From the NCBI GenBank assembly GCA_001796865.1, contig MGNQ01000009.1, positions 19,547 through 64,513 on the forward strand: a stretch of 44,967 bases of DNA, in the 5' to 3' direction. Position 1 is the first letter of the stretch, and each line of letters opens with the position of its first letter. Position numbers and translations under genes: made by a program. Below the pieces are notes generated by a model, which was not told where the DNA came from, ran no database searches, and saw nothing but the letters and a program-made list of their open reading frames with translations. Origin of the DNA: Chloroflexi bacterium RBG_16_56_11. GTDB taxonomy: Bacteria > Chloroflexota > Dehalococcoidia > Dehalococcoidales > RBG-16-60-22. This document shows, piece after piece, positions 26,217 through 33,791 of this stretch.

Positions 26217-26606
26217 TCATTGCACGATGACTTTCCCCGTCATCGTCGGATGGAAACCGCAATGGTAGGTGAAGGTCCCTTTCACCGCAAAGGTGTGGCT
26301 GAAATTATCGCCTCCGGACAGGCTGCCGCTATCGAACGAACCGTCGTCGGCGGTCACCGTGTGGGTGACACCGTCGTTATTGCGCCAGGTCACCATTGTT
26401 CCCGCCGTCACGGTAAGAGTCGCCGGACGGAAAGCCTGTCCCTGCATCGTGACCTCGGTACCGGCGGCCCCCGCCGGAGGGGTCGTCCCGGTAGTACCGG
26501 TGTCGGAATAGGAGCTGCAGGAAACTCCCCACGTTGAAATAATCACCATAAAGAGGCATATCACGTACGCCGCTGGTTTTTTACTTTTTTTCTGAAACCC
26601 TGACAT
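26217..26606 (-). CDS. Cupredoxin/plastocyanin-like copper protein, exported
   Basis: About 129 residues from ATG 26606, which has GAGGTG 5 bases upstream; an upstream in-frame ATG (26660) lacks this. The N-terminus is a basic stretch (QKKSKK) and a hydrophobic segment ending STWGVSCSS, an export signal that may be a lipoprotein type (the lipobox is imperfect). A Thr/Gly/Pro linker follows, then a blue-copper domain with ligands in THTVTAD (His) and YHCGFHPTM (Cys, His, Met). It probably carries electrons outside the membrane. It lies between korA and thiol peroxidase. Confidence 0.85.
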   Translation of the reverse strand: MSGFQKKSKKPAAYVICLFMVIISTWGVSCSSYSDTGTTGTTPPAGAAGTEVTMQGQAFRPATLTVTAGTMVTWRNNDGVTHTVTADDGSFDSGSLSGGDNFSHTFAVKGTFTYHCGFHPTMTGKVIVQ

Positions 26607-26669
26607 CTTGACACCTCTTCGAGAATAGTCCGCAGCCAGATTGACTCGGGAAATGATCATTTCCGGGGG

Positions 26670-27185
26670 CTAGCCGGCTACTTTCTTCAGAGCCTGGATG
26701 GCCTTGTCGTAGTCCGGTGGCTGGCCGACCTCCGGCACGTACTCGACGTAGCGGATGACATCGTCGCGGTCGATGATAAAGATGGCCCGGGAAAGCAGGC
26801 GCATGTCTTTGATGAGCACGCCGTAAGCCTGTCCGAAGGACGCGTCGCGGTGGTCCGATAGCGTTTTCAGGTTGGCGATGTTATGGGCGCCGCAATACCT
26901 GGCCTGGGCGAAAGGCAGGTCCATGCTGATGGTGTACATCACGATATCCTTGAACTTGGCCGCCTCCGCCTCGAACCGCTGTGTCTGGAGGTCGCAGACG
27001 GACGTATCCAGGGAATGCACCACACTAAGCAGGCGCACCTTGCCGCGACTCTGCGCCAGCGATATCTCGTTGAACTCTATACCCAGCAGGTTGAACGCCG
27101 GTGCCTTCTGTCCAACCTTTATCTCTGTGCCGGCCAGTATATGAATTTTGCCTCCCCGGGTCACCGTCCTTTTCGTTTCAGCCAT
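26670..27185 (-). CDS. tpx: Thiol peroxidase (Tpx family)
   Basis: 171 residues. A thioredoxin-fold peroxidase that reduces hydroperoxides. Seen: the peroxidatic Cys64 in SLDTSVCD and resolving Cys98 in QARYCGAHNI, the two-cysteine pattern of atypical Tpx. The protein starts MAETKRTVTRGGK and is the usual length. It sits 10 bases after the lipoprotein frame and 63 before the copper protein, all leftward: an oxidative-stress pair. Confidence 0.94.
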   Translation of the reverse strand: MAETKRTVTRGGKIHILAGTEIKVGQKAPAFNLLGIEFNEISLAQSRGKVRLLSVVHSLDTSVCDLQTQRFEAEAAKFKDIVMYTISMDLPFAQARYCGAHNIANLKTLSDHRDASFGQAYGVLIKDMRLLSRAIFIIDRDDVIRYVEYVPEVGQPPDYDKAIQALKKVAG

Positions 27186-27195
27186 CTTTACCCTC

Positions 27196-27555
27196 CTATT
27201 GCATTACGAAACTTGTCGTCTTGTCATTCACGTTCACGGTGTAGGTCACCCCGGATGTGAAGTCCGTCCCCAGGTTGACGTTTTGCTCGAAATATCCGTA
27301 GACCTGCGTGCAAACGGCCTCCCGGGGTCGCTCGTTGGTTACCGTAATCTTTACGGTGTTTCCGCCGCGCTCCGTCTTCAGCTCGTGGAACCTGGTGCAG
27401 CCGTCGGGCAGGCCTCCCTGGATATAGACGAAGACCTGCGGCGGAGCCGACTCGGCGATGTTTACCGTGACTTCGTGTATGGGCGAAGGTTTAATCTCTA
27501 TTTCCTCGCCCGAAGTGCCGGACTGGCAGCCCGTGAAAAGCGAAATCAGCAGCAC
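27196..27555 (-). CDS. Putative lipoprotein of unknown function, start unclear
   Basis: About 119 residues. VLLISLFTGC followed by QSGTSGEE looks like a lipoprotein signal with lipobox, and the mature part is beta-rich with two cysteines (PDGCTRF and EAVCTQ). No family recognised. The only in-frame start, GTG 27555, leaves a signal of just 9 residues without a ribosome site. The upstream frame continues through basic codons (QRRRDG) with no ATG/GTG/TTG. An ATG at about 27600 is in another frame and ends soon. The start may be damaged, or a base may be missing. Confidence 0.6.
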   Translation of the reverse strand: MLLISLFTGCQSGTSGEEIEIKPSPIHEVTVNIAESAPPQVFVYIQGGLPDGCTRFHELKTERGGNTVKITVTNERPREAVCTQVYGYFEQNVNLGTDFTSGVTYTVNVNDKTTSFVMQ

Positions 27556-27664
27556 GCCGTCGCGCCGCCGCTGAGCCGATTTATCGCTAGTCCATGGGTC
27601 ATGCGAACAACTCCGGTAGAGATAGCATGTACCCTGAGATTGTAATCGGCAGGCAATGGAATAG

Positions 27665-27693
27665 TTATAAAATGTTACAGAAAAAAATTACAA
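27665..27693 (-). promoter_or_regulatory. Probable promoter for the leftward lipoprotein/tpx/copper/kor genes
   Basis: Minus-strand TTGTAA (27693-27688), a 17-base spacer, TTATAA (27670-27665), in a markedly AT-rich interval. Confidence 0.45.
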
Positions 27694-27752
27694 AACTATG
27701 ACATTTTTGGTAAGGAGAGTTGCAGATAAGTTAGGTCTGCCGCGGGGAAATA

Positions 27753-27776
27753 GGCGCCGGTATCAATACCGGCGCC
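27753..27776 (-). repeat. Perfect palindromic hairpin across the transglutaminase stop codon
   Basis: GGCGCCGGTA (27753-27762) and TACCGGCGCC (27767-27776) form a 10-bp stem with a TCAA loop. It covers the last codons and stop of the transglutaminase gene. A short TATTT follows on the minus strand, so it may stop transcription or protect the mRNA end; it is not a textbook terminator. Confidence 0.6.
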
Positions 27777-30096
27777 GATGGAAGAGTATACTGTAGAGCC
27801 CCAGTTTGGTGAGAATCGCATCAAAAATACGGCACCGCGCTTTTAGTAGCTCCGCCTCTTCGAACAGCCCCAGTCTGCCTCTTCGTCCGAACTGGTTTTC
27901 CGTATAGACACGGGCGACGTGGTTGAAGTAGCTAGCTTGCTCGGGGAAGACCGCGGCCAGCTCCGCGGCATACTCCATGGGCGTCTGCTGGGGCTTCGGT
28001 CCCAGCTTAATCATCTCGGCGGCGCTGCACATCCTGGCGTAGACCAGGGTGGCCAGCGTCGACCTCTCGACGTGCCAGAGCCAGCGGTAATATGACCGTC
28101 GTATGAGCAGCACCGGCGATACTATGAGAAGGATGGCCAGAAACCCGCCGATAACGATAAGCAAGCCCCTTCCAAGCTCGTCGGCGAAAGGCACCGGCCC
28201 GAGCCGGAACTCAGGAGTCTCTTCCGCGGCCGGTGGGGTGGTGCCATCAGCCGGCGGCGGAGTTATGCCGTATATTCCCAGCGTCTGCCAGATGTCCCAT
28301 TGCGGCAGGCTGGCGATGGTGTCGCCGGATATCCAGGGCGTCTCGATGGGCACCTCGCTGCTCGGGCTTTCCGAGCCTCCCGGTGTCGCCTCGACATCCA
28401 CCCACCCGTAGCCCGGAAAATATACCTGGGGCCAGGCATGGTAGAACTTATCGCGTAGCAGGTATTCCCCGGGATTTTCACCCGGTTCACCGGGGAGATA
28501 GCCGACAGCGAGCCTGGTGGGTACGCCCACGGAACGCAGCATCACCGCCATGGCCGAGGCGAAATGAACGCAGAAGCCGGATTTCTGCGTGGTCAGGAAA
28601 TATTCGACGGTGTCCCTCCCGGCGGGCGCGGCCTTCGCGTCGAGGTTATAGGACAAACGCGAAAGGTATCTATCTATGGCCACCACCTTGTCATAAGGTG
28701 AAACCGCCGCGGACGTCACGCTCGCTGCCAGGCGGCGTATCCTGTCGGGAAAATCCGGCGGCAACCGGAGGTAGTCCGGCGACATGTTTGGTGGATAGTC
28801 CATCGATGCCCCGGCCAGACCCCCGGGATTGTTCTCGGCGATGGTGGCGGTCACGGAGTACCGTTCGCCGGAGGCCAGCACCCTCGGCGAGGAGATACCG
28901 ACGATATCACCGCTACTCACCCGCACCAGCGCCGGCATATCGGCCGATATGAAGCTGCCCCCGTTGAGCAAAATGTCCGTTTTTATCTGTGTCTCTACGG
29001 AATAGGTAATCGCGTTTCGGCCTGACACCGGGCTCGCCCCACCCCATGGCTCGCCCTGCCCCAGGACGTAGTCAGATACCGCGCTGTTCTCCCATCCGTT
29101 AGCGGTATAGGTGTCATAAACATGTACCTGCCAGTAAGAAGGCTGGTCAGACCTCACGATGAAATCTACCTGGTCGCCGCGGTGCCACCCTTCCCCGAAT
29201 TCCAGGTCCTGAAGCGTATTGGTCGTGCTGAGGGGCTGCTTCGAAGGCACCGTGCTGAAAAAATTCAGGCTTGATTCTTCGATGTTCCTCTTCCAGAGCG
29301 TCCTGGCGGCAATCATCGTTTGAAGCTGGGAAATCCTCGCCTGCGGCATTACCCAGGCGATGGAGCCGGCCACGATAACCGTGCACAACAACGATACCGT
29401 GAGATACATCCAGAAACGCCGTGGATAGCTGGAGCCGGGTAAAGAGAGGTGCTGCCACCGGGCGATGCGCGTCTGGACGATTAAAAAAATAGCCGCGAAG
29501 AAATAGAGACCGAAGAAGAAGAAATACCGGGAAGGCAGGTTGCTCAGGTTCACCAGGACAACCACCGTCCCCAGGCAGGCTCCGACCCAGGCATTCTGCC
29601 TCCGCAAAAGGTACCACGTGGCCGCGTAGCCGACCACCCAGGTCAAAAACACGATGAATAATACGAATCCGGCAGTCTCGGCGCCGGGCAACGGCGACGC
29701 CGCCGGCTGCCAAGAGTTACGGATAACCTCGAGCAGCTGTGTGAGCCCCGCTGCTCCCGTCGCTTTCGGTAGCGTGAGATATACCTGCCAGGCCGTCACC
29801 AGTCCGCCGGCGACCAGCCCCAGCAGATGGGACACCAGGCCCGGTAAACGACTCCAGACCAGCAACCCGGAGACCGCCACGGCCAGAGAAAGGACCAGCG
29901 TCAGCGAAGGCTGCGGATTAATCCAGTGGGCCCGCTCTATGGAGAGCACGGCTATCTCCAGGGTCACCCACAGCAGTCCGATATTCAGCCAGGTTTGCCA
30001 GCGGCGCAGCCGTGTCCGGAAGTCCGCCGCGAGCTCCTTGAGTCGGGGTGTGCCCCGCCCGGGATTCCCGGCCTTTTTGCTTTGACTGGTGCCCAA
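27763..30096 (-). CDS. TgpA-like membrane transglutaminase (DUF3488/transglutaminase/DUF4129)
   Basis: 777 residues. An N-terminal membrane domain has about six helices (roughly 30-250), then an extracytoplasmic transglutaminase core and, after another helix near 640-665, a cytoplasmic DUF4129 tail. The catalytic triad is visible: Cys in SGFCVHFASAM, His in FYHAWPQVYF and Asp in GWVDVEATPG. It lies 3 bases after a DUF58 gene and downstream of a MoxR ATPase, the usual three-gene set. The biological substrate is unknown; an envelope role is inferred. Confidence 0.93.
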   Translation of the reverse strand: MGTSQSKKAGNPGRGTPRLKELAADFRTRLRRWQTWLNIGLLWVTLEIAVLSIERAHWINPQPSLTLVLSLAVAVSGLLVWSRLPGLVSHLLGLVAGGLVTAWQVYLTLPKATGAAGLTQLLEVIRNSWQPAASPLPGAETAGFVLFIVFLTWVVGYAATWYLLRRQNAWVGACLGTVVVLVNLSNLPSRYFFFFGLYFFAAIFLIVQTRIARWQHLSLPGSSYPRRFWMYLTVSLLCTVIVAGSIAWVMPQARISQLQTMIAARTLWKRNIEESSLNFFSTVPSKQPLSTTNTLQDLEFGEGWHRGDQVDFIVRSDQPSYWQVHVYDTYTANGWENSAVSDYVLGQGEPWGGASPVSGRNAITYSVETQIKTDILLNGGSFISADMPALVRVSSGDIVGISSPRVLASGERYSVTATIAENNPGGLAGASMDYPPNMSPDYLRLPPDFPDRIRRLAASVTSAAVSPYDKVVAIDRYLSRLSYNLDAKAAPAGRDTVEYFLTTQKSGFCVHFASAMAVMLRSVGVPTRLAVGYLPGEPGENPGEYLLRDKFYHAWPQVYFPGYGWVDVEATPGGSESPSSEVPIETPWISGDTIASLPQWDIWQTLGIYGITPPPADGTTPPAAEETPEFRLGPVPFADELGRGLLIVIGGFLAILLIVSPVLLIRRSYYRWLWHVERSTLATLVYARMCSAAEMIKLGPKPQQTPMEYAAELAAVFPEQASYFNHVARVYTENQFGRRGRLGLFEEAELLKARCRIFDAILTKLGLYSILFHRRRY

Positions 30097-30099
30097 TTT

Positions 30100-31338
30100 C
30101 TAGCCTCCGATCCCCGTGTACTGAGTTTGTGCCGCGAACAGGCGGCTGTCCAGCGCCCGCGATATCCTCATCCCCCGCTCGATTGTATATACGTGCAGGC
30201 CGTTGGCGGCGAGGATACGCGCCATGTCCGTCGCCGGAGTCCCGCCGCCGAAGCTGAGGGCATCCAGAAGGATGGCCGTGACGATGACGCCACGACTGAT
30301 GTAGCGGCGTAAAGGCGCCGCGATTTCCTGGTCCCGGGAAGGCATGATGATAATGACCGCCGAGCCCGGCTCGAGATTTTCCGCCTCCAGGTTCAGCAGG
30401 GTCTCGATCCTGACATGCCCGACCGCCTTCATCAGGGCCAGGGCGTGCATCAGGTGCTGCATCTGCGCTTCTCCGGTCTCCGGCAGGTAAAGATGAGGCC
30501 GGTCACTGGAAGCTATCATGCCCACGCGCTTCCCGCCTTCCAGGTATTTCTTCGTCAGTGAAGCGGCGATAGTGATACCGTATTCCTCGGTGCTCTCTTC
30601 GCCCTCCCCGGCGTGGGGCTCCTGCTGCATGTCCAGGACGATCCAGATGTATTTGAACGCGTAGTTGGAGCGGTCGGGGTCGAACTCCTTGACCATGAGC
30701 TTGCCGGAGTGCGCCGTGGACTGCCAGTGGATATGTCGCAGGCTGTCCCCGCTGGTGTATTCACGCACCCGGGAGACACTCGGGCCTGCCTCGCTGGCCA
30801 TCCACCGGCGGGGACTGGACCCCGGTTCCTGGCGGGGCAGGGCCTGGAAAAACGGCAGGTCTACCGTCGCCGGATAAACGACCACATCTTGCGGCTCGCC
30901 GAGCTTCCGGTTTACCGGGAAAAAGCCCAGGGGGTCGGTAACGCTGGCCGTGAAGGCGCCCACGTGATATTGCCCCCGTTTCCGGCACGGAGCGCTGGCA
31001 TACCAGGTATGCGACCCCCTCGAAGGGAGATTAAACGCCGTCACGTTCCCGTAGCCGGGTAAGTCGGTCTCCTCGTGCGCCTCGATTACAGGTGTGGGTA
31101 TCCGGGAGCGGTTGGAAACGGTGAACTCCTGCTTGATGACATCGCCGACGTAGCAGCTCTCGGGCACCTTTTTCGCCCGCCCGTCAACGCCGCGGACGCT
31201 GAAGCGTGTCCACAGGTAATTCAGCAACAGGACGACCACGAAAAAAATGAAGAACCGCCACAGCAGGCCGAAACCGCCGGCCAGGGCGGCGGCGAGGATG
31301 AGAAGAGAGATGATAATCAACGCCAGGCGGGTCTTCAT
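30100..31338 (-). CDS. DUF58 domain-containing membrane protein
   Basis: 412 residues. Two N-terminal helices (about 5-45) anchor the protein. The DUF58 signature REYTSGDSLRHIHWQSTAHSGKLMVKEF occupies about 190-220. The rest resembles a von Willebrand A fold with a VLDMQQ segment. It is partnered with MoxR (37 bases upstream) and the transglutaminase (3 bases downstream). MoxR ATPases are thought to act on vWA/DUF58 partners during protein or complex assembly. Confidence 0.92.
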   Translation of the reverse strand: MKTRLALIIISLLILAAALAGGFGLLWRFFIFFVVVLLLNYLWTRFSVRGVDGRAKKVPESCYVGDVIKQEFTVSNRSRIPTPVIEAHEETDLPGYGNVTAFNLPSRGSHTWYASAPCRKRGQYHVGAFTASVTDPLGFFPVNRKLGEPQDVVVYPATVDLPFFQALPRQEPGSSPRRWMASEAGPSVSRVREYTSGDSLRHIHWQSTAHSGKLMVKEFDPDRSNYAFKYIWIVLDMQQEPHAGEGEESTEEYGITIAASLTKKYLEGGKRVGMIASSDRPHLYLPETGEAQMQHLMHALALMKAVGHVRIETLLNLEAENLEPGSAVIIIMPSRDQEIAAPLRRYISRGVIVTAILLDALSFGGGTPATDMARILAANGLHVYTIERGMRISRALDSRLFAAQTQYTGIGG

Positions 31339-31375
31339 AAGCTTCCTTGAAAAAACCGGTTCCGGGGGCTTTCTT

Positions 31376-32350
31376 CTAGCCGGACTTCCTCCGCGAAGGT
31401 ACTGCGCCGGGGACCGGGATGGTGTCCAGGATATCGGTTATCGCCGACTTTCCGTTCTTGCTATGGGACGGGCCCTGTGACGATAGTAGCGACCGGTGGG
31501 CCAGGGCCGGCCCGGCCAGGGCCTTCACGTCGTCAGGCAGGACGAAGTCGCGTCCCTCGAGCAGGGCGCGGGCCTGGGCCGTCCGGAAAAGGGCCAGCGA
31601 GCCCCGCGGTGACGACCCCAGGTATATCGACGGGTGGCGCCGCGTTGCCTCCACCAGTGTTACGATATAGTTTTTCACGAGGTCGTCGACATATATTTGC
31701 TTTACCGTTTCCTGGAGGGTTACGACATCTTCAGCGTTGACCACATGGTCTATTTGTTCGATGGGATGGATGTATTGCTGCCGTTCTATGATGGCGATTT
31801 CCTCGGTCAGGCTGGGATAGCCGATATTTATCCGCAGCAGGAACCGGTCGAGCTGCGATTCCGGCAGCGGGAACGTGCCCTCGTACTCAATCGGGTTCTG
31901 GGTAGCCAGAACGTGGAACGGCGCGGGCATCTTTCGGGTGACCCCGTCGACGGTCAGTTGCCGCTCTTCCATGGCCTCCAGCAAAGCCGACTGCACCTTC
32001 GGCGTGGCCCGGTTTATTTCATCGGCCAGCACCACCTGAGCAATTATCGGGCCCGGGTGAAACTCGAAATCACTGATTTTCTGGTTATATATCGAGACGC
32101 CCGTAATATCGCCCGGCAGCATGTCCGGCGTGAACTGCAGCCGCTTGAAGCTGCAGTGAATCGATTTCGCCAGGCTCCGCGCCAGCATCGTCTTGCCCAC
32201 TCCCGGGGCGTCCTCGATGAGGAGATGCCCGTTGCTTATCAGGGCAATCACCGCCAGCTGCACCGCCTCGGTCTTGCCGACCATGACTTTCTCGACGTTA
32301 CGAATGATTTTCTCGGCCAGTTCCCTGGCCCTGTTGATATCGTTCTCCAA
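31376..32350 (-). CDS. MoxR family AAA+ ATPase
   Basis: 324 residues. Walker A is APGVGKTML and Walker B is VVLADEINRA; ATQNPIEYEGTFPLPESQLDRF is the MoxR sensor region. It is a chaperone-like cytoplasmic ATPase acting with the DUF58/TgpA proteins encoded downstream. The TG-extended promoter at 32408-32436 precedes it. Confidence 0.95.
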   Translation of the reverse strand: MENDINRARELAEKIIRNVEKVMVGKTEAVQLAVIALISNGHLLIEDAPGVGKTMLARSLAKSIHCSFKRLQFTPDMLPGDITGVSIYNQKISDFEFHPGPIIAQVVLADEINRATPKVQSALLEAMEERQLTVDGVTRKMPAPFHVLATQNPIEYEGTFPLPESQLDRFLLRINIGYPSLTEEIAIIERQQYIHPIEQIDHVVNAEDVVTLQETVKQIYVDDLVKNYIVTLVEATRRHPSIYLGSSPRGSLALFRTAQARALLEGRDFVLPDDVKALAGPALAHRSLLSSQGPSHSKNGKSAITDILDTIPVPGAVPSRRKSG

Positions 32351-32407
32351 TGTTTCCTGCTCCCCTGGGGCTCCCGGAAATACTCGGTTTTTACTTCCCC
32401 TAATTCG

Positions 32408-32436
32408 ATTGTATCACAATAAAAAATCGCCCACAA
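32408..32436 (-). promoter_or_regulatory. Promoter of the moxR-DUF58-tgpA operon
   Basis: Minus-strand TTGTGG (32436-32431), a 17-base spacer, TACAAT (32413-32408) with TGA directly before it (extended -10). Start near 32400, leader about 50 bases. Confidence 0.6.
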
Positions 32437-32512
32437 AAAATAGTTTTTACATTGCGTGAATCAATGTTTCTGGGAAATATTTCACCAGTCATTTACAGTC
32501 TTAATAAAACGT

Positions 32513-32546
32513 CAGGCCCGGCTTTGACACCGGGCCTGGCTTTTTT
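32513..32546. terminator. Strong intrinsic terminator
   Basis: A 9-bp GC stem CAGGCCCGG/CCGGGCCTG (32513-32521 and 32530-32538) with an 8-base loop. It is followed by GC then six Ts on the plus strand, and by ACGTTTTATT on the minus strand. It lies just past the leftward zinc-ribbon gene, which is its probable user. Confidence 0.85.
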
Positions 32547-32561
32547 CCGCACCGGGCCTTG

Positions 32562-32729
32562 TTACTTGCCGTCTTCCGTTAACGCGTGTTTCTTTTGTTC
32601 GTAGATTACCTGCAGGTCGCGCAGGAAAGCGCATTGCAGGCACTCCTCATACCAGCCGTTATAGTCCTTATCGATATAGAGGTTCCCGCCGCACTTCGGG
32701 CAGCGCCTGTTTGAAGTCGTTTTCCCCAT
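32562..32729 (-). CDS. 55-residue zinc-ribbon protein
   Basis: A short gene encoding 55 residues with two CxxC knuckles (CPKC at 10-13 and CLQC at 30-33) around an aromatic core (NLYIDKDYNGWYEE), a clear zinc ribbon. The tail is basic then acidic (EQKKHALTEDGK). AAGGAGG precedes the ATG, a strong TTGACA/TACAAT promoter lies upstream and an intrinsic terminator downstream, so it is a single-gene unit. The role is unknown; such ribbons often bind nucleic acid or act as protein adaptors. Confidence 0.85.
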   Translation of the reverse strand: MGKTTSNRRCPKCGGNLYIDKDYNGWYEECLQCAFLRDLQVIYEQKKHALTEDGK

Positions 32730-33056
32730 ATCAGTATGGCCTCCTTTCCCTGTTTAAACAGGCCTTACATCTTGATATTAGCAGTCTCACCTGCCGACTG
32801 CTAACTATATTGTAGGCACGTTCGCCCGGTTTGTCAATACCCCCCGTCACGTTTTGAGCACACTTTTTAAATACTCTGAAAACGAATCGCGCCAGCCTGG
32901 TTTCGCTTCGTTTCCCACCCAGCCAGGGATATCCATGAACTGGAAACGCAAGGCCACCGGGGAGTTATTCCAGCCTGGCATGAAAAATCCACCCCCTCCC
33001 AACACACGCCATCCGTCAGGCTTGAGAGCGCCAGTCTGCCGGTTAAAACAGGCAGG
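32730..33056. other. Intergenic region with promoter and dyad
   Basis: 327 bases without a convincing gene, between the response-regulator stop and the zinc-ribbon start. It holds the promoter at 32809-32837 and the dyad TAGCAGT/ACTGCTA at 32779-32803. From about 32840 to 33056 I see only a repeated CCAGCCTGG and no terminator for the two-component operon. Confidence 0.6.
32779..32837 (-). promoter_or_regulatory. Strong promoter with dyad operator for the zinc-ribbon gene
   Basis: Minus-strand TTGACA (32837-32832), a 17-base spacer, TACAAT (32814-32809). Directly at the inferred start is the inverted repeat TAGCAGT-N11-ACTGCTA (32779-32803), which could be a repressor site or a 5' hairpin. 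The leader is about 70 bases. Confidence 0.75.
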
Positions 33057-33791
33057 TCAGGTATTTCCAGTGCCCTGAAAACGGTAACCTATCCCGGGCA
33101 CGCTGACGATATACTTTGGATTCTTGGGGTCAGGCTCGAGCTTGGATCTTAAGTGCCCGATATAGACATGCAGGTATTCTCTCTCCGTCTTATATTCCGG
33201 CCCCCAGATTTTACCCAGGAGGTAGCGGTAAGCCAGCGCTTGGCCTTCGCTCAGTACCATCTCTTTCAATAGCTTGTATTCCGTCGGTGTCATCTTCACC
33301 TCGTTGCCATTCACCGTCACTGTCCGTGTCATAAAATCTATCTTGATGTTATCGCTCTCGAAAGAAGAGCTGACCGGGCCGGAATCGTCGATTTTGTTAC
33401 GCCGGAGCACAGCCTTTATCCGGGCGATCAGCTCGTCGAAACCGAAAGGCTTGGTGATGTAATCATCGGCACCGAGGTCGAGACATTTCACTTTATCGGC
33501 GGTATCTCCGCGGGCGCTGAGCCCGATAATCGGCACCTGCGACCACTGCCGCACCCTCCGGCAGAACTCGAACCCGTCCAGCTCGGGCATCATGATATCC
33601 AGAAGCACGATGTCAGGGTGATCCTTCTCCACGATTTGCAGCGCCTCGACCCCATTCTGGGCGGTGAGGATATGCCAGCCTTCCCCGGACAGATTGAAAC
33701 GCAGGGACTTCAATATTTTCTCGTCATCGTCAACTACCAGGATGTACGTGTGGGCCGCATCAACGTCGACTTTTGCGGTCTTGCTGTTCAT
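33057..33791 (-). CDS. OmpR/KdpE-type response regulator
   Basis: 244 residues. The receiver domain (15-130) has the acidic DDD pocket, phospho-acceptor Asp65 in LLDIMMPE, and the LGADDYITKPF segment. The C-terminal winged-helix DNA-binding domain has the YLHVYIGHLRSKLEPDP and VPGIGYRF landmarks of OmpR. It overlaps the histidine-kinase gene by 4 bases, so the pair are partners. Target genes are not evident. Confidence 0.95.
   Translation of the reverse strand: MNSKTAKVDVDAAHTYILVVDDDEKILKSLRFNLSGEGWHILTAQNGVEALQIVEKDHPDIVLLDIMMPELDGFEFCRRVRQWSQVPIIGLSARGDTADKVKCLDLGADDYITKPFGFDELIARIKAVLRRNKIDDSGPVSSSFESDNIKIDFMTRTVTVNGNEVKMTPTEYKLLKEMVLSEGQALAYRYLLGKIWGPEYKTEREYLHVYIGHLRSKLEPDPKNPKYIVSVPGIGYRFQGTGNT

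Noticed and set aside
32840..33000. Repeated CCAGCCTGG as a paired operator
   Set aside because: Two 9-base copies of a near-palindromic word are too weak, and no promoter lies with them.
32854..33078. A 74-codon plus-strand frame after the response regulator
   Set aside because: TTG start without a ribosome site, low-complexity translation, partly antisense to the regulator end.
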